64,000 nucleotides of DNA from Micromonospora halotolerans (GTDB lineage Bacteria; Actinomycetota; Actinomycetes; Mycobacteriales; Micromonosporaceae): assembly GCF_032108445.1 (NCBI RefSeq), contig NZ_CP134876.1, positions 3,162,001-3,226,000 of the forward strand, read 5' to 3'. Both the position numbers and the translations under genes were made by a program. Below are positions 32,491 through 44,343 of the stretch, in pieces. Every line of letters begins with the position of its first letter. The stretch's first letter is position 1. The notes under the pieces were generated by a model that had not been told where the DNA came from, did no database searches, and saw only the letters and a list, made by a program, of their open reading frames with translations.

Positions 32491-34587
32491 GTGGCCGCCG
32501 CAGACGCGCTCGCCAACGTACGCAACATCGGCATCATGGCGCACATCGATGCCGGTAAGACCACGACCACCGAGCGGATCCTGTTCTACACCGGTATCAC
32601 GTACAAGATCGGTGAGGTCCACGAGGGCGCTGCCGTCATGGACTGGATGGAGCAGGAGCAGGAGCGTGGCATCACCATCACCTCCGCTGCTACCAAGTGT
32701 GAGTGGAAGGGCCACACGATCCAGATCATCGACACGCCCGGTCACGTCGACTTCACGGTCGAGGTCGAGCGGTCGCTGCGGGTGCTGGATGGTGCGGTCG
32801 CGGTCTACGACGGTGTCGCCGGCGTGGAGCCGCAGACGGAGAACGTCTGGCGGCAGGCCGACAAGTACCACGTCCCGCGGATGTGCTTCGTCAACAAGCT
32901 GGACCGGACCGGCGCCGACTTCTTCCGCTGCGTGCAGATGATGATCGACCGGCTCAACGCCACCCCGCTGGTGCTCCAGATCCCGATCGGGCTCGAGGGC
33001 GACCACATCGGCGTCGTCGACCTGATCGGCATGCGCGCCCTCACCTGGCGCGGGGAGACCCAGAAGGGTGAGGACTACGCGATCGAGGAGATCCCGGCCG
33101 ACCTGGCCGACTCCGCGGCCGAGTGGCGCGAGAAGCTGATGGAGACCCTGGCCGACGTCGACGACTCGGTGATGGAGAGGTACCTGGAGGGCGAGGAGAT
33201 CTCCGTCGAGGAGATCAAGGCCGCCATCCGGCGCGCCACCATCGCCAGCAAGGCCAACCCGGTGCTCTGCGGCTCGGCGTTCAAGAACAAGGGCGTGCAG
33301 CCCATGCTCGACGCCGTGGTCGACTTCCTGCCGTCGCCGCTGGACGTCCCGGCCATCGAGGGCACCGCCACCGACGGCGAGACGCCGCTGCAGCGGAAGC
33401 CGTCCACCTCGGAGCCGTTCTCCGGCCTGGCCTTCAAGATCCAGACCGACAAGCACCTCGGCAAGCTCACCTACGTCCGGGTCTACTCCGGCGTGGTCGA
33501 GTCCGGGTCCCAGGTGGTCAACTCCACCAAGGACCGCAAGGAGCGCATCGGCAAGATCTACCAGATGCACGCCAACAAGCGGGAGGAGCGCAGCTCCGCC
33601 AAGGCTGGCGACATCATCGCGGTCCAGGGTCTGAAGCAGACCACCACCGGTGACACCCTGTGCGACCCGGCGAACCCGGTCATCCTCGAGTCGATGACCT
33701 TCCCGGAGCCCGTCATCGAGGTGGCCATCGAGCCGAAGACCAAGGCCGACCAGGAGAAGCTCAGCACCGCCATCCAGCGGCTGGCCGAAGAGGACCCGAC
33801 CTTCCGCGTCAAGCTGGACGAGGAGACCGGCCAGACGGTCATCTCCGGCATGGGCGAGCTGCACCTGGACATCCTGGTGGACCGGATGCGCCGCGAGTTC
33901 AACGTCGAGGCGAACATCGGCAAGCCGCAGGTGGCGTACCGCGAGACCATCCGCCGCAAGGTGGAGAAGGTCGAGTACACCCACAAGAAGCAGACCGGTG
34001 GTTCCGGCCAGTACGCCCGGGTGATCGTGAGCCTGGAGCCGCTGCCGCTGGACAACGACTCGCCGACCTACGAGTTCGCGAACGCCGTCACCGGTGGCCG
34101 CATCCCCCGGGAGTTCATCCCGTCGGTGGACGCGGGCGCCCAGGACGCCATGCAGTACGGCATTCTCGCCGGCTTCCCGCTGGTGGGTGTCAAGCTGACG
34201 CTGCTGGACGGCCAGTACCACGAGGTCGACTCGTCGGAAATGGCGTTCAAGATCGCTGGCTCGATGGTGATGAAGGAGGCGGCCCGCAAGGCCGACCCCG
34301 CACTGCTCGAACCGATGATGGCCGTTGAGGTCACCACCCCTGAGGAGAACATGGGTGACGTCATCGGCGACCTCAACTCCCGGCGGGGCATCATCCAGGC
34401 GATGGAGGAGCGCAGCGGCGCCCGCATCGTCCGGGCTCTGGTGCCGTTGTCGGAGATGTTCGGCTACGTCGGCGACCTGCGGTCGAAGACCCAGGGCCGG
34501 GCTAGCTACAGCATGCAGTTCGACTCCTACGCCGAGGTTCCGCAGAGCGTGGCGAAGGAGATCATCGCCAAGGCGACGGGTGAGTGA
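32491..34587 (+). CDS. fusA: Elongation factor G
   Basis: This 698-residue translocation GTPase starts at GTG. The P-loop [10 protein letters not shown] is at 17-26, switch [10 protein letters not shown] near 87-94 and the NKLD motif NKLDRTGAD near 141. Domains II-V follow at normal length. Confidence 0.98.
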   Translation: MAAADALANVRNIGIMAHIDAGKTTTTERILFYTGITYKIGEVHEGAAVMDWMEQEQERGITITSAATKCEWKGHTIQIIDTPGHVDFTVEVERSLRVLDGAVAVYDGVAGVEPQTENVWRQADKYHVPRMCFVNKLDRTGADFFRCVQMMIDRLNATPLVLQIPIGLEGDHIGVVDLIGMRALTWRGETQKGEDYAIEEIPADLADSAAEWREKLMETLADVDDSVMERYLEGEEISVEEIKAAIRRATIASKANPVLCGSAFKNKGVQPMLDAVVDFLPSPLDVPAIEGTATDGETPLQRKPSTSEPFSGLAFKIQTDKHLGKLTYVRVYSGVVESGSQVVNSTKDRKERIGKIYQMHANKREERSSAKAGDIIAVQGLKQTTTGDTLCDPANPVILESMTFPEPVIEVAIEPKTKADQEKLSTAIQRLAEEDPTFRVKLDEETGQTVISGMGELHLDILVDRMRREFNVEANIGKPQVAYRETIRRKVEKVEYTHKKQTGGSGQYARVIVSLEPLPLDNDSPTYEFANAVTGGRIPREFIPSVDAGAQDAMQYGILAGFPLVGVKLTLLDGQYHEVDSSEMAFKIAGSMVMKEAARKADPALLEPMMAVEVTTPEENMGDVIGDLNSRRGIIQAMEERSGARIVRALVPLSEMFGYVGDLRSKTQGRASYSMQFDSYAEVPQSVAKEIIAKATGE

Positions 34588-34624
34588 CGCTCACCTGAGC
34601 TGACCCGATGATCCGGGGGCGGTC

Positions 34625-34642
34625 GCGGGAGGGATCTCCCGC
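34625..34642 (+). terminator. fusA-tuf intercistronic hairpin
   Basis: The perfect 7-bp stem GCGGGAG/CTCCCGC with a GGAT loop lies 38 bases after fusA. Confidence 0.45.
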
Positions 34643-34660
34643 CCGCGGCCACCTCGGTCG

Positions 34661-34688
34661 GGTTGTGTGAATTCCGGGCCTGTAGGCT
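34661..34688 (+). promoter_or_regulatory. Candidate tuf promoter
   Basis: A TAGGCT -10 (34683-34688) with a weak GGTTGT -35 (34661-34666), spacing 16. Actinobacterial tuf genes often have their own promoter between fusA and tuf. Confidence 0.45.
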
Positions 34689-34811
34689 TCATCGCCGCAG
34701 AACCCACCAAAGGCTCTCCGGCCGTCAGGTCGGAAAGGCTGTCGACAGAGTCCTAAGCGCCGACCGGCGCACCGGGGCGAACGAACCAAGAAAGTCCACA
34801 GGAGGACACCA

Positions 34812-36005
34812 GTGGCGAAGGCGAAGTTCGAGCGGACTAAGCCGCACGTCAACATCGGCACCATTGGTCACATCGACCACGGTAAGACGACGCTGACGGC
34901 GGCCATCACGAAGGTCCTGCACGACCAGTTCCCGGACCTCAACCCGTACACGCCGTTCGACGAGATCGACAAGGCGCCGGAGGAGAAGGCCCGCGGCATC
35001 ACGATCTCGATCGCGCACGTCGAGTACCAGACCGAGGCGCGTCACTACGCGCACGTCGACTGCCCCGGTCACGCCGACTACATCAAGAACATGATCACCG
35101 GTGCCGCGCAGATGGACGGCGCGATCCTGGTGGTGGCGGCGACCGACGGCCCGATGCCGCAGACCCGCGAGCACGTGCTGCTGGCCCGTCAGGTCGGTGT
35201 GCCGTACATCGTCGTGGCGCTCAACAAGAGCGACATGGTCGACGACGAGGAGCTCCTGGAGCTCGTCGAGCTCGAGGTCCGCGAGCTGCTCTCGTCGCAG
35301 GAGTACCCGGGTGACGACCTGCCGGTCGTCCGGGTCTCGGCGCTGAAGGCCCTCGAGGGTGACCCCGAGTGGACCGGCAAGCTCATGGACCTCATGAACG
35401 CTGTCGACACCGCGATCCCGCAGCCGGAGCGCGAGACCGAGAAGCCGTTCCTGATGCCGATCGAGGACGTGTTCACGATCACCGGTCGTGGCACCGTCGT
35501 CACCGGTCGCGCCGAGCGCGGCATCCTCAAGCCGAACGAGGAGGTGGAGATCGTCGGCATCCGCGAGAAGTCGCAGAAGACGGTCTGCACCGGCATCGAG
35601 ATGTTCCGCAAGCTGCTCGACGAGGCTCGGGCCGGCGAGAACGTCGGTCTGCTCCTCCGCGGCATCAAGCGCGAGGACGTCGAGCGCGGCATGGTCGTCA
35701 TCAAGCCGGGCACCACGACCCCGCACACGGAGTTCGAGGCGACGGTCTACATCCTCTCCAAGGAGGAGGGCGGCCGGCACACCCCGTTCTTCCAGAACTA
35801 CCGTCCGCAGTTCTACTTCCGGACCACGGACGTCACCGGCGTCGTCACGCTGCCCGAGGGCACCGAGATGGTCATGCCGGGCGACAACACCACGATGTCC
35901 GTGAAGCTGATCCAGCCCATCGCGATGGAGGAAAACCTCAAGTTCGCGATCCGGGAGGGTGGCCGCACGGTCGGCGCTGGTCGCGTCACCAAGATCGTCA
36001 AGTGA
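34812..36005 (+). CDS. tuf: Elongation factor Tu
   Basis: This 397-residue GTPase delivers aminoacyl-tRNA. The P-loop GHIDHGKTT is at 19-27, [16 protein letters not shown] near 81 and NKSDMVDD near 136. The GTG follows CAGGAGG. No substitution linked to kirromycin-type resistance stood out by eye. Confidence 0.98.
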   Translation: MAKAKFERTKPHVNIGTIGHIDHGKTTLTAAITKVLHDQFPDLNPYTPFDEIDKAPEEKARGITISIAHVEYQTEARHYAHVDCPGHADYIKNMITGAAQMDGAILVVAATDGPMPQTREHVLLARQVGVPYIVVALNKSDMVDDEELLELVELEVRELLSSQEYPGDDLPVVRVSALKALEGDPEWTGKLMDLMNAVDTAIPQPERETEKPFLMPIEDVFTITGRGTVVTGRAERGILKPNEEVEIVGIREKSQKTVCTGIEMFRKLLDEARAGENVGLLLRGIKREDVERGMVVIKPGTTTPHTEFEATVYILSKEEGGRHTPFFQNYRPQFYFRTTDVTGVVTLPEGTEMVMPGDNTTMSVKLIQPIAMEENLKFAIREGGRTVGAGRVTKIVK

Positions 36006-36020
36006 GCTGGGTAACCCCGA

Positions 36021-36050
36021 TTAGCGTCGCCGCCGGTCGTGCGGCATACT
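36021..36050 (+). promoter_or_regulatory. Candidate promoter of the S10 operon
   Basis: TTAGCG (36021-36026) and CATACT (36045-36050) are 18 bases apart, 309 bases upstream of rpsJ. Confidence 0.5.
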
Positions 36051-36255
36051 AGTCAGGTTGCGTAACGACGGTCAGTTACCTGCGTCCGGTTAACGCTGGA
36101 CCTCCGGGTGACAGACAGTCTCGCGTAGGGTGGTTGATCGCCCCTGGCGGTCAACCACCCTCGCGCGGCGTCCAGGTCGCGGTCACCGCGATCGGCGCCA
36201 TGACCCACCGCGCGGTCGGAATTCGCTCCGGAGTCCCGGGGCGGAGCCCGGTCCA

Positions 36256-36280
36256 CGGGCGCGACACGCCCGACCGCGGG
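36256..36280 (+). promoter_or_regulatory. S10 leader element shared with the str leader
   Basis: The stem CGGGCG-CGACA-CGCCCG (36256-36272) is followed by ACCGCGGG. Bases 36261-36280 are identical to 31435-31454. It lies 79 bases before rpsJ. The rest of the 353-base tuf-rpsJ gap holds no gene. Confidence 0.6.
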
Positions 36281-36358
36281 GGTCGGCGAAGTGGGCCTGT
36301 GCCAGCCGGTACAGGCGCCCGCAACACAGCGGCATCGAGAGAAGGAACAGAAGCCACC

Positions 36359-36667
36359 ATGGCGGGACAGAAGATCCGCATCCGGCTCAAGGCCTATGAC
36401 CACGAGGTCGTCGACTCCTCGGCTCGGAAGATCGTCGAGACGGTGACGCGTACCGGGGCGCAGGTCGCTGGCCCGGTGCCGCTGCCCACGGAGATCAACC
36501 GTTTCTGCGTTATCCGCTCGCCGCACAAGTACAAGGACTCGCGCGAGCACTTCGAGATGCGCACGCACAAGCGTCTGATCGACATCATCGACCCGACCCC
36601 GAAGACGGTCGACTCGCTCATGCGCCTCGACCTGCCGGCTGGCGTCGACATCGAGATCAAGCTGTAG
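36359..36667 (+). CDS. rpsJ: 30S ribosomal protein uS10
   Basis: This 102-residue protein (also NusE, the antitermination partner of NusB and NusG) starts [20 protein letters not shown]. The ATG fits the family; a longer open frame upstream covers the leader and is not coding. It opens the S10 operon. Confidence 0.98.
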
Positions 36668-36678
36668 GGACCGGACAA

Positions 36679-37344
36679 ATGGACAGGCAAGTCAAGGGGA
36701 TCCTGGGCGCAAAGCTCGGCATGACCCAGGTCTGGGACAACAACCGCGTTGTTCCCGTGACCGTGGTTCAGGCCGGCCCGTGCGTCGTGAGCCAGGTTCG
36801 TAGCGCCGACAAGGACGGTTACTCCGCGGTCCAGCTGGCGTACGGGGCCATCGACCCGCGCAAGGTCAAGAAGCCGATCGCCGGGCACTACGCCAAGGCG
36901 GACGTCGCTCCGCGCCGGCACATCGTCGAGCTGCGCACCTCCGACGCCGCGGACTACTCGCCGGGCCAGGAGGTCACGGTCGACGAGTTCCCGGCCGGCG
37001 TGACCATCGACGTCACCGGCAAGACCAAGGGCAAGGGCTACGCCGGCCCGATGAAGCGGCACGGCTTCCACGGTCTGCGCGCCAGCCACGGTGTCGAGCG
37101 CAAGCACCGCTCGCCGGGCTCGATCGGCGCCTGCGCGACCCCGGGTCGCGTCTTCAAGGGCACCCGGATGGCGGGTCGGATGGGTGGCGTTCGCTACACC
37201 GTCCAGAACCTGACCGTCCAGGCGGTGGACACCGACAACAACCTCCTGCTCGTCCGCGGCGCCATTCCGGGCCCGAAGGGCGCGCTGGTCCTGGTCCGCA
37301 CCGCGGCCAAGACCAAGGTCAAGAAGGGCGGTGCGGCCAAGTGA
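36679..37344 (+). CDS. rplC: 50S ribosomal protein uL3
   Basis: This 221-residue protein starts [20 protein letters not shown] and contains the methylated-Gln loop region [20 protein letters not shown] near residue 140, which reaches the peptidyl transferase centre. It overlaps rplD by four bases (GTGA). Confidence 0.98.
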   Translation: MDRQVKGILGAKLGMTQVWDNNRVVPVTVVQAGPCVVSQVRSADKDGYSAVQLAYGAIDPRKVKKPIAGHYAKADVAPRRHIVELRTSDAADYSPGQEVTVDEFPAGVTIDVTGKTKGKGYAGPMKRHGFHGLRASHGVERKHRSPGSIGACATPGRVFKGTRMAGRMGGVRYTVQNLTVQAVDTDNNLLLVRGAIPGPKGALVLVRTAAKTKVKKGGAAK

Positions 37345-37991
37345 CCACCGTTGACGTCCTCAACGTCGAAGGCAACAAGGCCGGCTCCGTCGAGCTGCCC
37401 GCCGACATCTTCGACGCTCAGGCCAACATCCCGCTGATGCACCAGGTCGTGGTGGCTCAGCTGGCGGCGGCCCGGCAGGGCACGCACAAGACCAAGACCC
37501 GCGGCGAGGTCTCCGGTGGAGGCAAGAAGCCGTACAAGCAGAAGGGCACCGGTCGTGCCCGCCAGGGCTCGATCCGCGCGCCGCAGTTCGCCGGCGGTGG
37601 CGTGGTCCACGGCCCGGTGCCGCGCGACTACAGCCAGCGCACCCCGAAGAAGATGAAGGCCGCCGCCCTGCGTGGCGCCCTCTCCGACCGGGCTCGCGCC
37701 GGCCAGGTGCACGTCGTCGAGGCGTTCGTCTCGGGCGAGAAGCCGTCGACCAAGGCCGCGCTGGCCACGCTGGCGAAGCTGACCGAGGCCCGTCGGGTCC
37801 TGGTCGTGCTGAGCAGCACCGACGAGCTGAACTGGGTGTCGCTGCGCAACGAGCCGCGCGTGCACCTGATCGAGGCCGGCCAGCTCAACACGTACGACGT
37901 GCTGGTGGCCGACGACGTGGTCTTCACGAAGGAGGCCCTGGACGAGTTCCTGGGCGTTCCCGCCGAGACCACCGAGGAGGGTGGCAAGTGA
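37341..37991 (+). CDS. rplD: 50S ribosomal protein uL4
   Basis: This 216-residue protein contains the tunnel-lining loop [20 protein letters not shown] (about residues 60-79). The GTG start overlaps the rplC stop, and its own stop overlaps rplW, so the three are translationally coupled. Confidence 0.98.
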   Translation: MTTVDVLNVEGNKAGSVELPADIFDAQANIPLMHQVVVAQLAAARQGTHKTKTRGEVSGGGKKPYKQKGTGRARQGSIRAPQFAGGGVVHGPVPRDYSQRTPKKMKAAALRGALSDRARAGQVHVVEAFVSGEKPSTKAALATLAKLTEARRVLVVLSSTDELNWVSLRNEPRVHLIEAGQLNTYDVLVADDVVFTKEALDEFLGVPAETTEEGGK

Positions 37992-38290
37992 GCACGATCG
38001 CCGATCCGCGCGACATCATCGTCGCCCCGGTCGTCTCGGAGAAGAGCTACAGCGAGCTGAACCGGAACTGGTACACCTTCCTGGTGCACCCGGACGCCAA
38101 CAAGACCGAGATCAAGATCGCTATCCAGCAGATCTTCAACGTCCGCGTCCTGACGGTCAACACGCTCAACCGCGAGGGCAAGCGCAAGCGCACCAAGACC
38201 GGCTTCGGTCAGCGCAAGTCCACCAAGCGGGCGATCGTGAAGCTGGCTGACGGTGACCGTATCGAGGCCTTCGGCGGCCCGGTCAGCTGA
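37988..38290 (+). CDS. rplW: 50S ribosomal protein uL23
   Basis: This 100-residue tunnel-exit protein is the docking site for trigger factor and SRP. It shows [23 protein letters not shown] at 8-30. The GTG start overlaps rplD by four bases. Confidence 0.97.
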   Translation: MSTIADPRDIIVAPVVSEKSYSELNRNWYTFLVHPDANKTEIKIAIQQIFNVRVLTVNTLNREGKRKRTKTGFGQRKSTKRAIVKLADGDRIEAFGGPVS

Positions 38291-38302
38291 GGGGTGTAGA
38301 CA

Positions 38303-39142
38303 ATGGCTATCCGTAAGTACAAGCCGACGACGCCGGGCCGGCGTGGCTCGAGCGTCGCCGACTTCGCCGAGATCACCCGGTCGACGCCTGAGAAGTCGCT
38401 GCTGGCTCCGCTGCCGAAGAAGGGCGGACGCAACGCCCACGGCCGGATCACCACGCGTCACCACGGTGGCGGCCACAAGCGGCAGTACCGTCTGATCGAC
38501 TTCAAGCGGGTCGACAAGGACGGTGTGCCGGCGAAGGTCGCGCACATCGAGTACGACCCGAACCGCACCGCGCGCATCGCGCTGCTGCACTACGCCGACG
38601 GCGAGAAGCGCTACATCATCGCGCCGAAGGACCTGAAGCAGGGCGACCGGGTGGAGTCGGGGCCGAGCGCCGACATCAAGCCGGGCAACAACCTGCCGCT
38701 GCGCAACATCCCGGTCGGTACCACCATCCACAACGTGGAGCTGCGTCCGGGCGGCGGCGCCAAGCTGGCCCGTTCGGCCGGCGTCGGCATCCAGCTGCTC
38801 GGCCGTGAGGGCGTGTACGCGACCCTCCGCATGCCGTCCGGTGAGATCCGGCGGGTCGACGTGCGCTGCCGCGCCAGCATCGGCGAGATCGGCAACGCCG
38901 ACCAGTCGAACATCAACTGGGGTAAGGCCGGCCGGATGCGGTGGAAGGGCAAGCGCCCGACCGTCCGTGGTGTGGCCATGAACCCGGTGGACCACCCGCA
39001 CGGTGGTGGTGAGGGTAAGACCTCCGGTGGTCGCCACCCGGTCAACCCGCAGGGTAAGCCCGAGGGCCGCACCCGTCGTAAGGGCCAGCCGAGCGACCGG
39101 CTGATCGTCCGCCGCCGCTACGCCACGCGTAAGCGCGGCTGA
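38303..39142 (+). CDS. rplB: 50S ribosomal protein uL2
   Basis: This 279-residue protein starts [20 protein letters not shown] and ends with the conserved [21 protein letters not shown] segment, whose histidine sits near the peptidyl transferase centre. Confidence 0.98.
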   Translation: MAIRKYKPTTPGRRGSSVADFAEITRSTPEKSLLAPLPKKGGRNAHGRITTRHHGGGHKRQYRLIDFKRVDKDGVPAKVAHIEYDPNRTARIALLHYADGEKRYIIAPKDLKQGDRVESGPSADIKPGNNLPLRNIPVGTTIHNVELRPGGGAKLARSAGVGIQLLGREGVYATLRMPSGEIRRVDVRCRASIGEIGNADQSNINWGKAGRMRWKGKRPTVRGVAMNPVDHPHGGGEGKTSGGRHPVNPQGKPEGRTRRKGQPSDRLIVRRRYATRKRG

Positions 39143-39154
39143 GGGAGATAAGAC

Positions 39155-39436
<282 letters not shown>

Positions 39437-39476
39437 CGCCGCGGGCATACGGATAGAGGAACAAGGGGTTACAGCG

Positions 39477-39932
39477 ATGCCAGGAAAGGGCGACGCTCCG
39501 GTGCTTCCGGGCGCGCGGGCGGTTGCGCGGCACGTGCGCATCTCGCCGATGAAGGCGCGCCGGGTGGTCAACCTCGTCCGCGGCCTGCCCGCGAAGGAGG
39601 CGCTCACGGTGCTGCAGTTCGCGCCGCAGGCTGCGAGCGAGCAGGTGTACAAGGTGCTCGCGAGCGCGATCGCCAACGCGGAGAACAACGAGCGGCTGGA
39701 CCCCGATGCGCTGCTCGTCAGCGAGGCGTTCGTCGACGAGGGCCCGACGATGAAGCGGTTCCGGCCGCGGGCGCAGGGCCGGGCGTACCGGATCCGCAAG
39801 CGGACCTGCCACATCACCGTGGCGGTCGAGGCGGTCGCGCCGGCCGCGCCGAAGAAGTCGGCGAAGAAGGCCGCCCCGGCCAAGCAGGCCGAGGCCGCTG
39901 AGGGGCAGAGCACGACGGAAGGTGCCGAGTAA
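39477..39932 (+). CDS. rplV: 50S ribosomal protein uL22
   Basis: This 151-residue protein has the core [20 protein letters not shown] and the tunnel hairpin [21 protein letters not shown] charged Lys/Ala/Glu tail (about 120-151) extends beyond the usual 110-120 residues, as in other actinobacteria. Its stop shares one base with the rpsC start (TAATG). Confidence 0.98.
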   Translation: MPGKGDAPVLPGARAVARHVRISPMKARRVVNLVRGLPAKEALTVLQFAPQAASEQVYKVLASAIANAENNERLDPDALLVSEAFVDEGPTMKRFRPRAQGRAYRIRKRTCHITVAVEAVAPAAPKKSAKKAAPAKQAEAAEGQSTTEGAE

Positions 39933-40804
39933 TGGGTCAGAAGGTTCACCCCACTGGGTTCCGGCTCGGCATCTCGACCGACTGGAAGTCCCGCTGGTTC
40001 GCGGACAAGCTCTACAAGGACTACATCGGCGAGGACGTCAAGATCCGCCGGATGATGTCCAAGGGCCTCGAGCGCGCCGGCATCTCCAAGGTCGACATCG
40101 AGCGCACCCGGGACCGGGTCCGCGTCGACATCCACACCGCCCGGCCGGGCATCGTCATCGGCCGTAAGGGTGCGGAGGCCGACCGGATCCGCGGCGAGCT
40201 GGAGAAGCTCACCGGCAAGCAGGTCCAGCTGAACATCATCGAGGTGAAGAACCCCGAGTCGGACGCGCAGCTGGTCGCCCAGGGCGTCGCCGAGCAGCTG
40301 TCCAGCCGGGTCAGCTTCCGTCGGGCCATGCGCAAGGCGATGCAGTCCGCGATGAAGAACCCGGTCGTCAAGGGCATCCGGGTGCAGGTGTCGGGTCGTC
40401 TCGGCGGCGCCGAGATGAGCCGGACCGAGTTCTACCGCGAGGGCCGGGTCCCGCTGCACACGCTGCGGGCCAACATCGAGTACGGCTTCTTCGAGGCCCG
40501 TACGACCTTCGGCCGGATCGGCGTGAAGGTCTGGATCTACAAGGGCGACGCCCTGCCGGGCCGCGAGGCCCCGGCCGAGGCCGCCCCGTCGCGCGGCCCG
40601 CGCCGCGACCGTGGCGACCGGCCGGAGCGGCCGCGCCGTGGCCGGTCGGGTTCGTCGGGCACGACCGCCGGTGGCACCGAGGCCGGCCGGGCTGCCGCGA
40701 CGACCATCGCGCAGCAGGCGGAGACGCCGGCCGGTGAGCCGGTCGACGCCGGAGCCGTGGCCGCGGCCGCGACCCAGCCGGCAGAAACGCAGCAGGAGGG
40801 CTGA
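39932..40804 (+). CDS. rpsC: 30S ribosomal protein uS3
   Basis: This 290-residue protein of the mRNA entry channel starts [20 protein letters not shown], with the KH motif [14 protein letters not shown] near 75. The C-terminal 75 residues are a low-complexity Arg/Gly then Ala/Glu tail, longer than in E. coli (233 residues). Confidence 0.98.
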   Translation: MGQKVHPTGFRLGISTDWKSRWFADKLYKDYIGEDVKIRRMMSKGLERAGISKVDIERTRDRVRVDIHTARPGIVIGRKGAEADRIRGELEKLTGKQVQLNIIEVKNPESDAQLVAQGVAEQLSSRVSFRRAMRKAMQSAMKNPVVKGIRVQVSGRLGGAEMSRTEFYREGRVPLHTLRANIEYGFFEARTTFGRIGVKVWIYKGDALPGREAPAEAAPSRGPRRDRGDRPERPRRGRSGSSGTTAGGTEAGRAAATTIAQQAETPAGEPVDAGAVAAAATQPAETQQEG

Positions 40805-40807
40805 CAG

Positions 40808-41233
40808 ATGCTGATGCCGCGCAAGCCCCCGAAGGGCTTCCGCAAGCCGCACCACCCGGACCGCCACGGCGCGTCCAAGGGTGGTAACCGGGTGGTGTTC
40901 GGCGAGTTCGGGATCCAGGCTCTCGAGCCGGCGTACGTGACCAACCGCCAGATCGAGTCGGCGCGTATCGCGATGACCCGTCACATCAAGCGTGGCGGCA
41001 AGGTCTGGATCACGATCTTCCCGGACCAGGCCCTCACCAAGAAGCCGGCGGAAACCCGCATGGGTTCCGGTAAGGGTTCGCCCGAGTGGTGGGTCGCCAA
41101 CGTCAAGCCGGGGCGGGTTCTCTTCGAGATGTCCTTCCCCAACGAGCAGATCGCGCGAGAGGCGATGCGTCGCGCGATCCACAAGCTCCCGATGAAGTGC
41201 CGCATTGTTACGCGCGAAGTGGGTGAATCCTGA
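40808..41233 (+). CDS. rplP: 50S ribosomal protein uL16
   Basis: This 141-residue protein starts [20 protein letters not shown] and has [20 protein letters not shown], typical of the A-site protein. Its stop overlaps the rpmC start by one base (TGATG). Confidence 0.98.
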   Translation: MLMPRKPPKGFRKPHHPDRHGASKGGNRVVFGEFGIQALEPAYVTNRQIESARIAMTRHIKRGGKVWITIFPDQALTKKPAETRMGSGKGSPEWWVANVKPGRVLFEMSFPNEQIAREAMRRAIHKLPMKCRIVTREVGES

Positions 41234-41469
41234 TGGCAGCGGGCGTCAAGGCCTCCGAGCTGCGTGAGCTCTCCGAGGAGGAGCTGGTCACGAAGCTGCG
41301 CGAGGCGAAGGCGGAGCTGTTCAACCTCCGCGTGCAGGCCGCAACCGGGCAGCTGGACAACAACCGGCGGCTGCAGGTCATCCGTCGGGAGATCGCCCGG
41401 ATCTACACGATCATGCGTGAGCGTGAGCTGGGTCTCTCGGCCGCGCCGACTGAGGTGACTGCATCATGA
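41233..41469 (+). CDS. rpmC: 50S ribosomal protein uL29
   Basis: This 78-residue two-helix protein shows [20 protein letters not shown] and [19 protein letters not shown]. It is coupled upstream to rplP and downstream to rpsQ (ATGA). Confidence 0.97.
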   Translation: MAAGVKASELRELSEEELVTKLREAKAELFNLRVQAATGQLDNNRRLQVIRREIARIYTIMRERELGLSAAPTEVTAS

Positions 41470-41741
41470 GTGAGAACACGACCGCCACCGCGCGGGCCCG
41501 TCGCAAGGTTCGCGAGGGCCTCGTGGTCAGCGACAAGATGGAAAAGACCGTCGTGGTCGAGGTCGAGGACCGGGTCAAGCACGCGCTGTACGGCAAGATC
41601 ATGCGCCGGACCAGCAAGCTGAAGGTCCACGACGAGCAGAACTCGGCCGGCATCGGCGACCGGGTCCTGATCATGGAGACCCGGCCGCTGTCCGCCACCA
41701 AGCGGTGGCGGCTCGTGGAGATCCTCGAGAAGGCCAAGTAG
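41466..41741 (+). CDS. rpsQ: 30S ribosomal protein uS17
   Basis: This 91-residue OB-fold protein contains [20 protein letters not shown] and [22 protein letters not shown]. It is the last gene of the S10 block; a 97-base gap with a hairpin separates it from rplN. Confidence 0.97.
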   Translation: MSENTTATARARRKVREGLVVSDKMEKTVVVEVEDRVKHALYGKIMRRTSKLKVHDEQNSAGIGDRVLIMETRPLSATKRWRLVEILEKAK

Positions 41742-41789
41742 CGAAGGCTCGAGCTCGGCCGGGTTCGGTCGGGCGCAGGTTCCGCCAGG

Positions 41790-41814
41790 CTCCGGCCGCC
41801 CCCGGCGGCCGGAG
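41790..41814 (+). terminator. Hairpin between the S10 and spc blocks
   Basis: A perfect 11-bp stem (41790-41800 with 41804-41814) with a CCC loop lies between rpsQ and rplN, the usual boundary of the S10 and spc operons. Confidence 0.55.
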
Positions 41815-41838
41815 AACCGGCAGACATAGGAGATAGAC

Positions 41839-42207
41839 GTGATTCAGCAGGAGTCGCGACTGCGCGTCGCCGACAACACGGGTGCCCGGGAGATCCTGTG
41901 CATCCGGGTTCTCGGTGGCTCCGGTCGGCGCTACGCGAGCATCGGCGACGTCATCGTGGCCACGGTCAAGGACGCGATCCCCGGTGCCGGTGTGAAGAAG
42001 GGCGACGTCGTCAAGGCAGTCGTCGTTCGCACCGCCAAGGAGAAGCGGCGGCCGGACGGCTCGTACATCCGCTTCGACGAGAACGCCGCCGTCATCATCA
42101 AGGACGGTGGGGACCCGCGCGGTACCCGCATCTTCGGCCCGGTGGGCCGGGAGCTGCGGGACAAGCGGTTCATGAAGATCATCTCTCTCGCGCCGGAGGT
42201 GTTGTGA
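41839..42207 (+). CDS. rplN: 50S ribosomal protein uL14
   Basis: This 122-residue protein starts at GTG ([20 protein letters not shown]). AGGAGAT precedes it. It overlaps rplX by four bases (GTGA). Confidence 0.98.
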   Translation: MIQQESRLRVADNTGAREILCIRVLGGSGRRYASIGDVIVATVKDAIPGAGVKKGDVVKAVVVRTAKEKRRPDGSYIRFDENAAVIIKDGGDPRGTRIFGPVGRELRDKRFMKIISLAPEVL

Positions 42208-42524
42208 CCGTGAAGGTCAAGAAGGGCGACACGGTCGTCGTCATCGCCGGCAAGGACAAGGGTGCCAAGGGCAAGGTCATTGCGGCCTACCCGCGGCAGG
42301 ACAAGGTCCTGGTCGAGGGCGTGAACCGGGTCAAGAAGCACACCCGCATCAGCACCACCCAGCGTGGCGCCAAGACCGGTGGCATCGTCACCCAGGAGGC
42401 CCCGATCCACGTCTCGAACGTGCAGGTCCTGGACTCCGACGGCAAGCCGACCCGCGTCGGTTACCGGGTCGACGACAACGGCCAGAAGGTCCGCATCGCG
42501 CGTAGCACCGGTAAGGACCTCTGA
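42204..42524 (+). CDS. rplX: 50S ribosomal protein uL24
   Basis: This 106-residue KOW protein shows [20 protein letters not shown] near the start. The GTG overlapping rplN is chosen; a second GTG at 42210 is possible. The frame upstream is an rplN shadow. It shares one base with rplE. Confidence 0.96.
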   Translation: MTVKVKKGDTVVVIAGKDKGAKGKVIAAYPRQDKVLVEGVNRVKKHTRISTTQRGAKTGGIVTQEAPIHVSNVQVLDSDGKPTRVGYRVDDNGQKVRIARSTGKDL

Positions 42525-43093
42525 TGACCACGGCTACCGAAACCAAGACCCTGCCGCGCCTCAAGGAGCGGTACCGCAACGAGGTCGTGGCGAAGCTGCA
42601 GGAGCAGTACAACTACGGCAACCCCATGCAGGTGCCCGGGCTCGTCAAGATCGTCGTCAACATGGGCGTCGGCGAGGCCGCTCGGGACGCCAAGCTGATC
42701 GACGGCGCCGTCCGCGACCTGGCCACGATCACCGGCCAGAAGCCGCTGGTGCGGCGGGCGACCAAGTCCATCGCGCAGTTCAAGCTGCGTGAGGGCATGC
42801 CGATCGGCGCCAAGGTCACCTTGCGGGGCGACCGGATGTGGGAGTTCCTGGACCGGCTGCTCTCGATCGCGCTGCCGCGTATCCGCGACTTCCGCGGCCT
42901 GGACGGGCGCAAGCTCGACGGCCACGGCAACTACACGTTCGGTCTGACCGAGCAGTCGGTGTTCCACGAGATCGACCAGGACAAGATCGATCGCCAGCGG
43001 GGCATGGACATCACGGTGGTCACGACCGCCACGACCGACGACGAGGGCCGGGCGCTGCTCAAGCTCCTGGGCTTCCCGTTCAAGGAGAACTGA
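42524..43093 (+). CDS. rplE: 50S ribosomal protein uL5
   Basis: This 189-residue 5S rRNA-binding protein has [19 protein letters not shown] and [20 protein letters not shown], both family-typical. It follows rplX by a TGATG overlap. Confidence 0.98.
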   Translation: MTTATETKTLPRLKERYRNEVVAKLQEQYNYGNPMQVPGLVKIVVNMGVGEAARDAKLIDGAVRDLATITGQKPLVRRATKSIAQFKLREGMPIGAKVTLRGDRMWEFLDRLLSIALPRIRDFRGLDGRKLDGHGNYTFGLTEQSVFHEIDQDKIDRQRGMDITVVTTATTDDEGRALLKLLGFPFKEN

Positions 43094-43094
43094 G

Positions 43095-43280
43095 ATGGCC
43101 AAGAAGGCGCTGATCCTCAAGGCGGCCGCGAAGCCGAAGTTCTCGGTTCGCGCGTACACCCGCTGCCAGCGGTGCGGGCGTCCGAAGGCGGTCTACCGCA
43201 AGTTCGGTCTCTGCCGGGTGTGCATCCGGGAGATGGCCCACCGCGGTGAGCTGCCCGGCGTGTCCAAGGCTTCCTGGTAA
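43095..43280 (+). CDS. rpsN: 30S ribosomal protein uS14, zinc-binding type Z
   Basis: This 61-residue short form has all four zinc cysteines (C24, C27, C40, C43). Actinobacteria often carry a second, zinc-free S14 elsewhere; none is in this window. Confidence 0.97.
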   Translation: MAKKALILKAAAKPKFSVRAYTRCQRCGRPKAVYRKFGLCRVCIREMAHRGELPGVSKASW

Positions 43281-43328
43281 TAGCCCGGCGCGCTTCGCGC
43301 GTCAGCTGAACTGTCTCTTCGCCGTAGG

Positions 43329-43347
43329 CCCCGGGCCTGGCCCGGGG
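43329..43347 (+). repeat. Hairpin in the rpsN-rpsH gap
   Basis: A perfect 8-bp stem CCCCGGGC/GCCCGGGG with a CTG loop, 30 bases before rpsH. It may be an mRNA structure rather than a terminator. Confidence 0.45.
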
Positions 43348-43376
43348 AACCCCGGCGAGAAAGGTTGACGAATTTC

Positions 43377-43784
43377 ATGACGATGACCGACCCGATCGCA
43401 GACATGCTCACGCGTCTGCGTAACGCCAACCAGGCGTACCACGACCGGGTGACGATGCCCTACTCGAAGATCAAGGCGAACATCGCCGAGGTCCTCAAGG
43501 CCGAGGGTTACATCGCCACCTGGGCCGTCGAGGAGCCCGAGGAGGGCGTCGTCGGCAAGCGACTGGTCGTCGAGCTGAAGTACGGCCAGAACCGGGAGCG
43601 GAGCCTGGCCGGCATCAAGCGTGTGTCCAAGCCCGGTCTCCGGGTGTACGCCAAGTCGGACGGGCTCCCGCGGGTGCTCGGCGGGCTGGGCGTGGCGATC
43701 ATTTCGACGTCCCAGGGGCTGCTCACCGACCGGCAGGCCCGCAAGCGGAGCGTTGGCGGGGAAGTCCTCGCCTTCGTCTGGTAA
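43377..43784 (+). CDS. rpsH: 30S ribosomal protein uS8
   Basis: This 135-residue protein starts [23 protein letters not shown] 43377 is chosen; ATG 43383 is an alternative and the TTG at 43365 has no spaced ribosome-binding site. The C-terminus [20 protein letters not shown] is conserved. Confidence 0.97.
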   Translation: MTMTDPIADMLTRLRNANQAYHDRVTMPYSKIKANIAEVLKAEGYIATWAVEEPEEGVVGKRLVVELKYGQNRERSLAGIKRVSKPGLRVYAKSDGLPRVLGGLGVAIISTSQGLLTDRQARKRSVGGEVLAFVW

Positions 43785-43800
43785 CGGGAGACAGGTAGAA

Positions 43801-44343
43801 ATGTCGCGTATTGGACGTAAGTCGATCCCGGTGCCAGCCGGCGTCGACGTCACCATCGACGGCCAGACCGTCAAGGTCAAGGGCCCCAAGGGCGAGCTGA
43901 GCCACGTACTGGCCGAGCCGATCAAGGCGGAGCGGGGCGAGGACGGCACGCTGCACGTCAGCCGGCCCAACGACGAGCGCAAGGCCAAGGAGCTGCACGG
44001 CCTGAGCCGTACGCTGGTGGCCAACATGATCGTCGGTGTGACCGAGGGCTACCGCAAGAGCCTCGAGATCGCCGGCACCGGTTACCGCGTGACCGCCAAG
44101 GGCAAGGACCTCGAGTTTGCCCTCGGCTTCTCGCACCCGGTGCTCGTTCCGGCCCCGGAGGGCATCACCTTCACGGTGGAGCGGCCGACGCTGTTCCACG
44201 TGGCCGGCATCGACAAGCAGCAGGTCGGCGAGGTCGCCGCCAACATCCGGAAGATCCGCCCGCCGGAGCCCTACAAGGGCAAGGGCGTGAAGTACCAGGG
44301 CGAGGTCATCCGCCGCAAGGCTGGAAAGGCAGGTAAGAAGTGA
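43801..44343 (+). CDS. rplF: 50S ribosomal protein uL6
   Basis: This 180-residue protein starts [20 protein letters not shown] and ends [28 protein letters not shown], the usual basic tail. GGGAGACAGG lies upstream. It overlaps rplR (GTGA). Confidence 0.98.
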   Translation: MSRIGRKSIPVPAGVDVTIDGQTVKVKGPKGELSHVLAEPIKAERGEDGTLHVSRPNDERKAKELHGLSRTLVANMIVGVTEGYRKSLEIAGTGYRVTAKGKDLEFALGFSHPVLVPAPEGITFTVERPTLFHVAGIDKQQVGEVAANIRKIRPPEPYKGKGVKYQGEVIRRKAGKAGKK

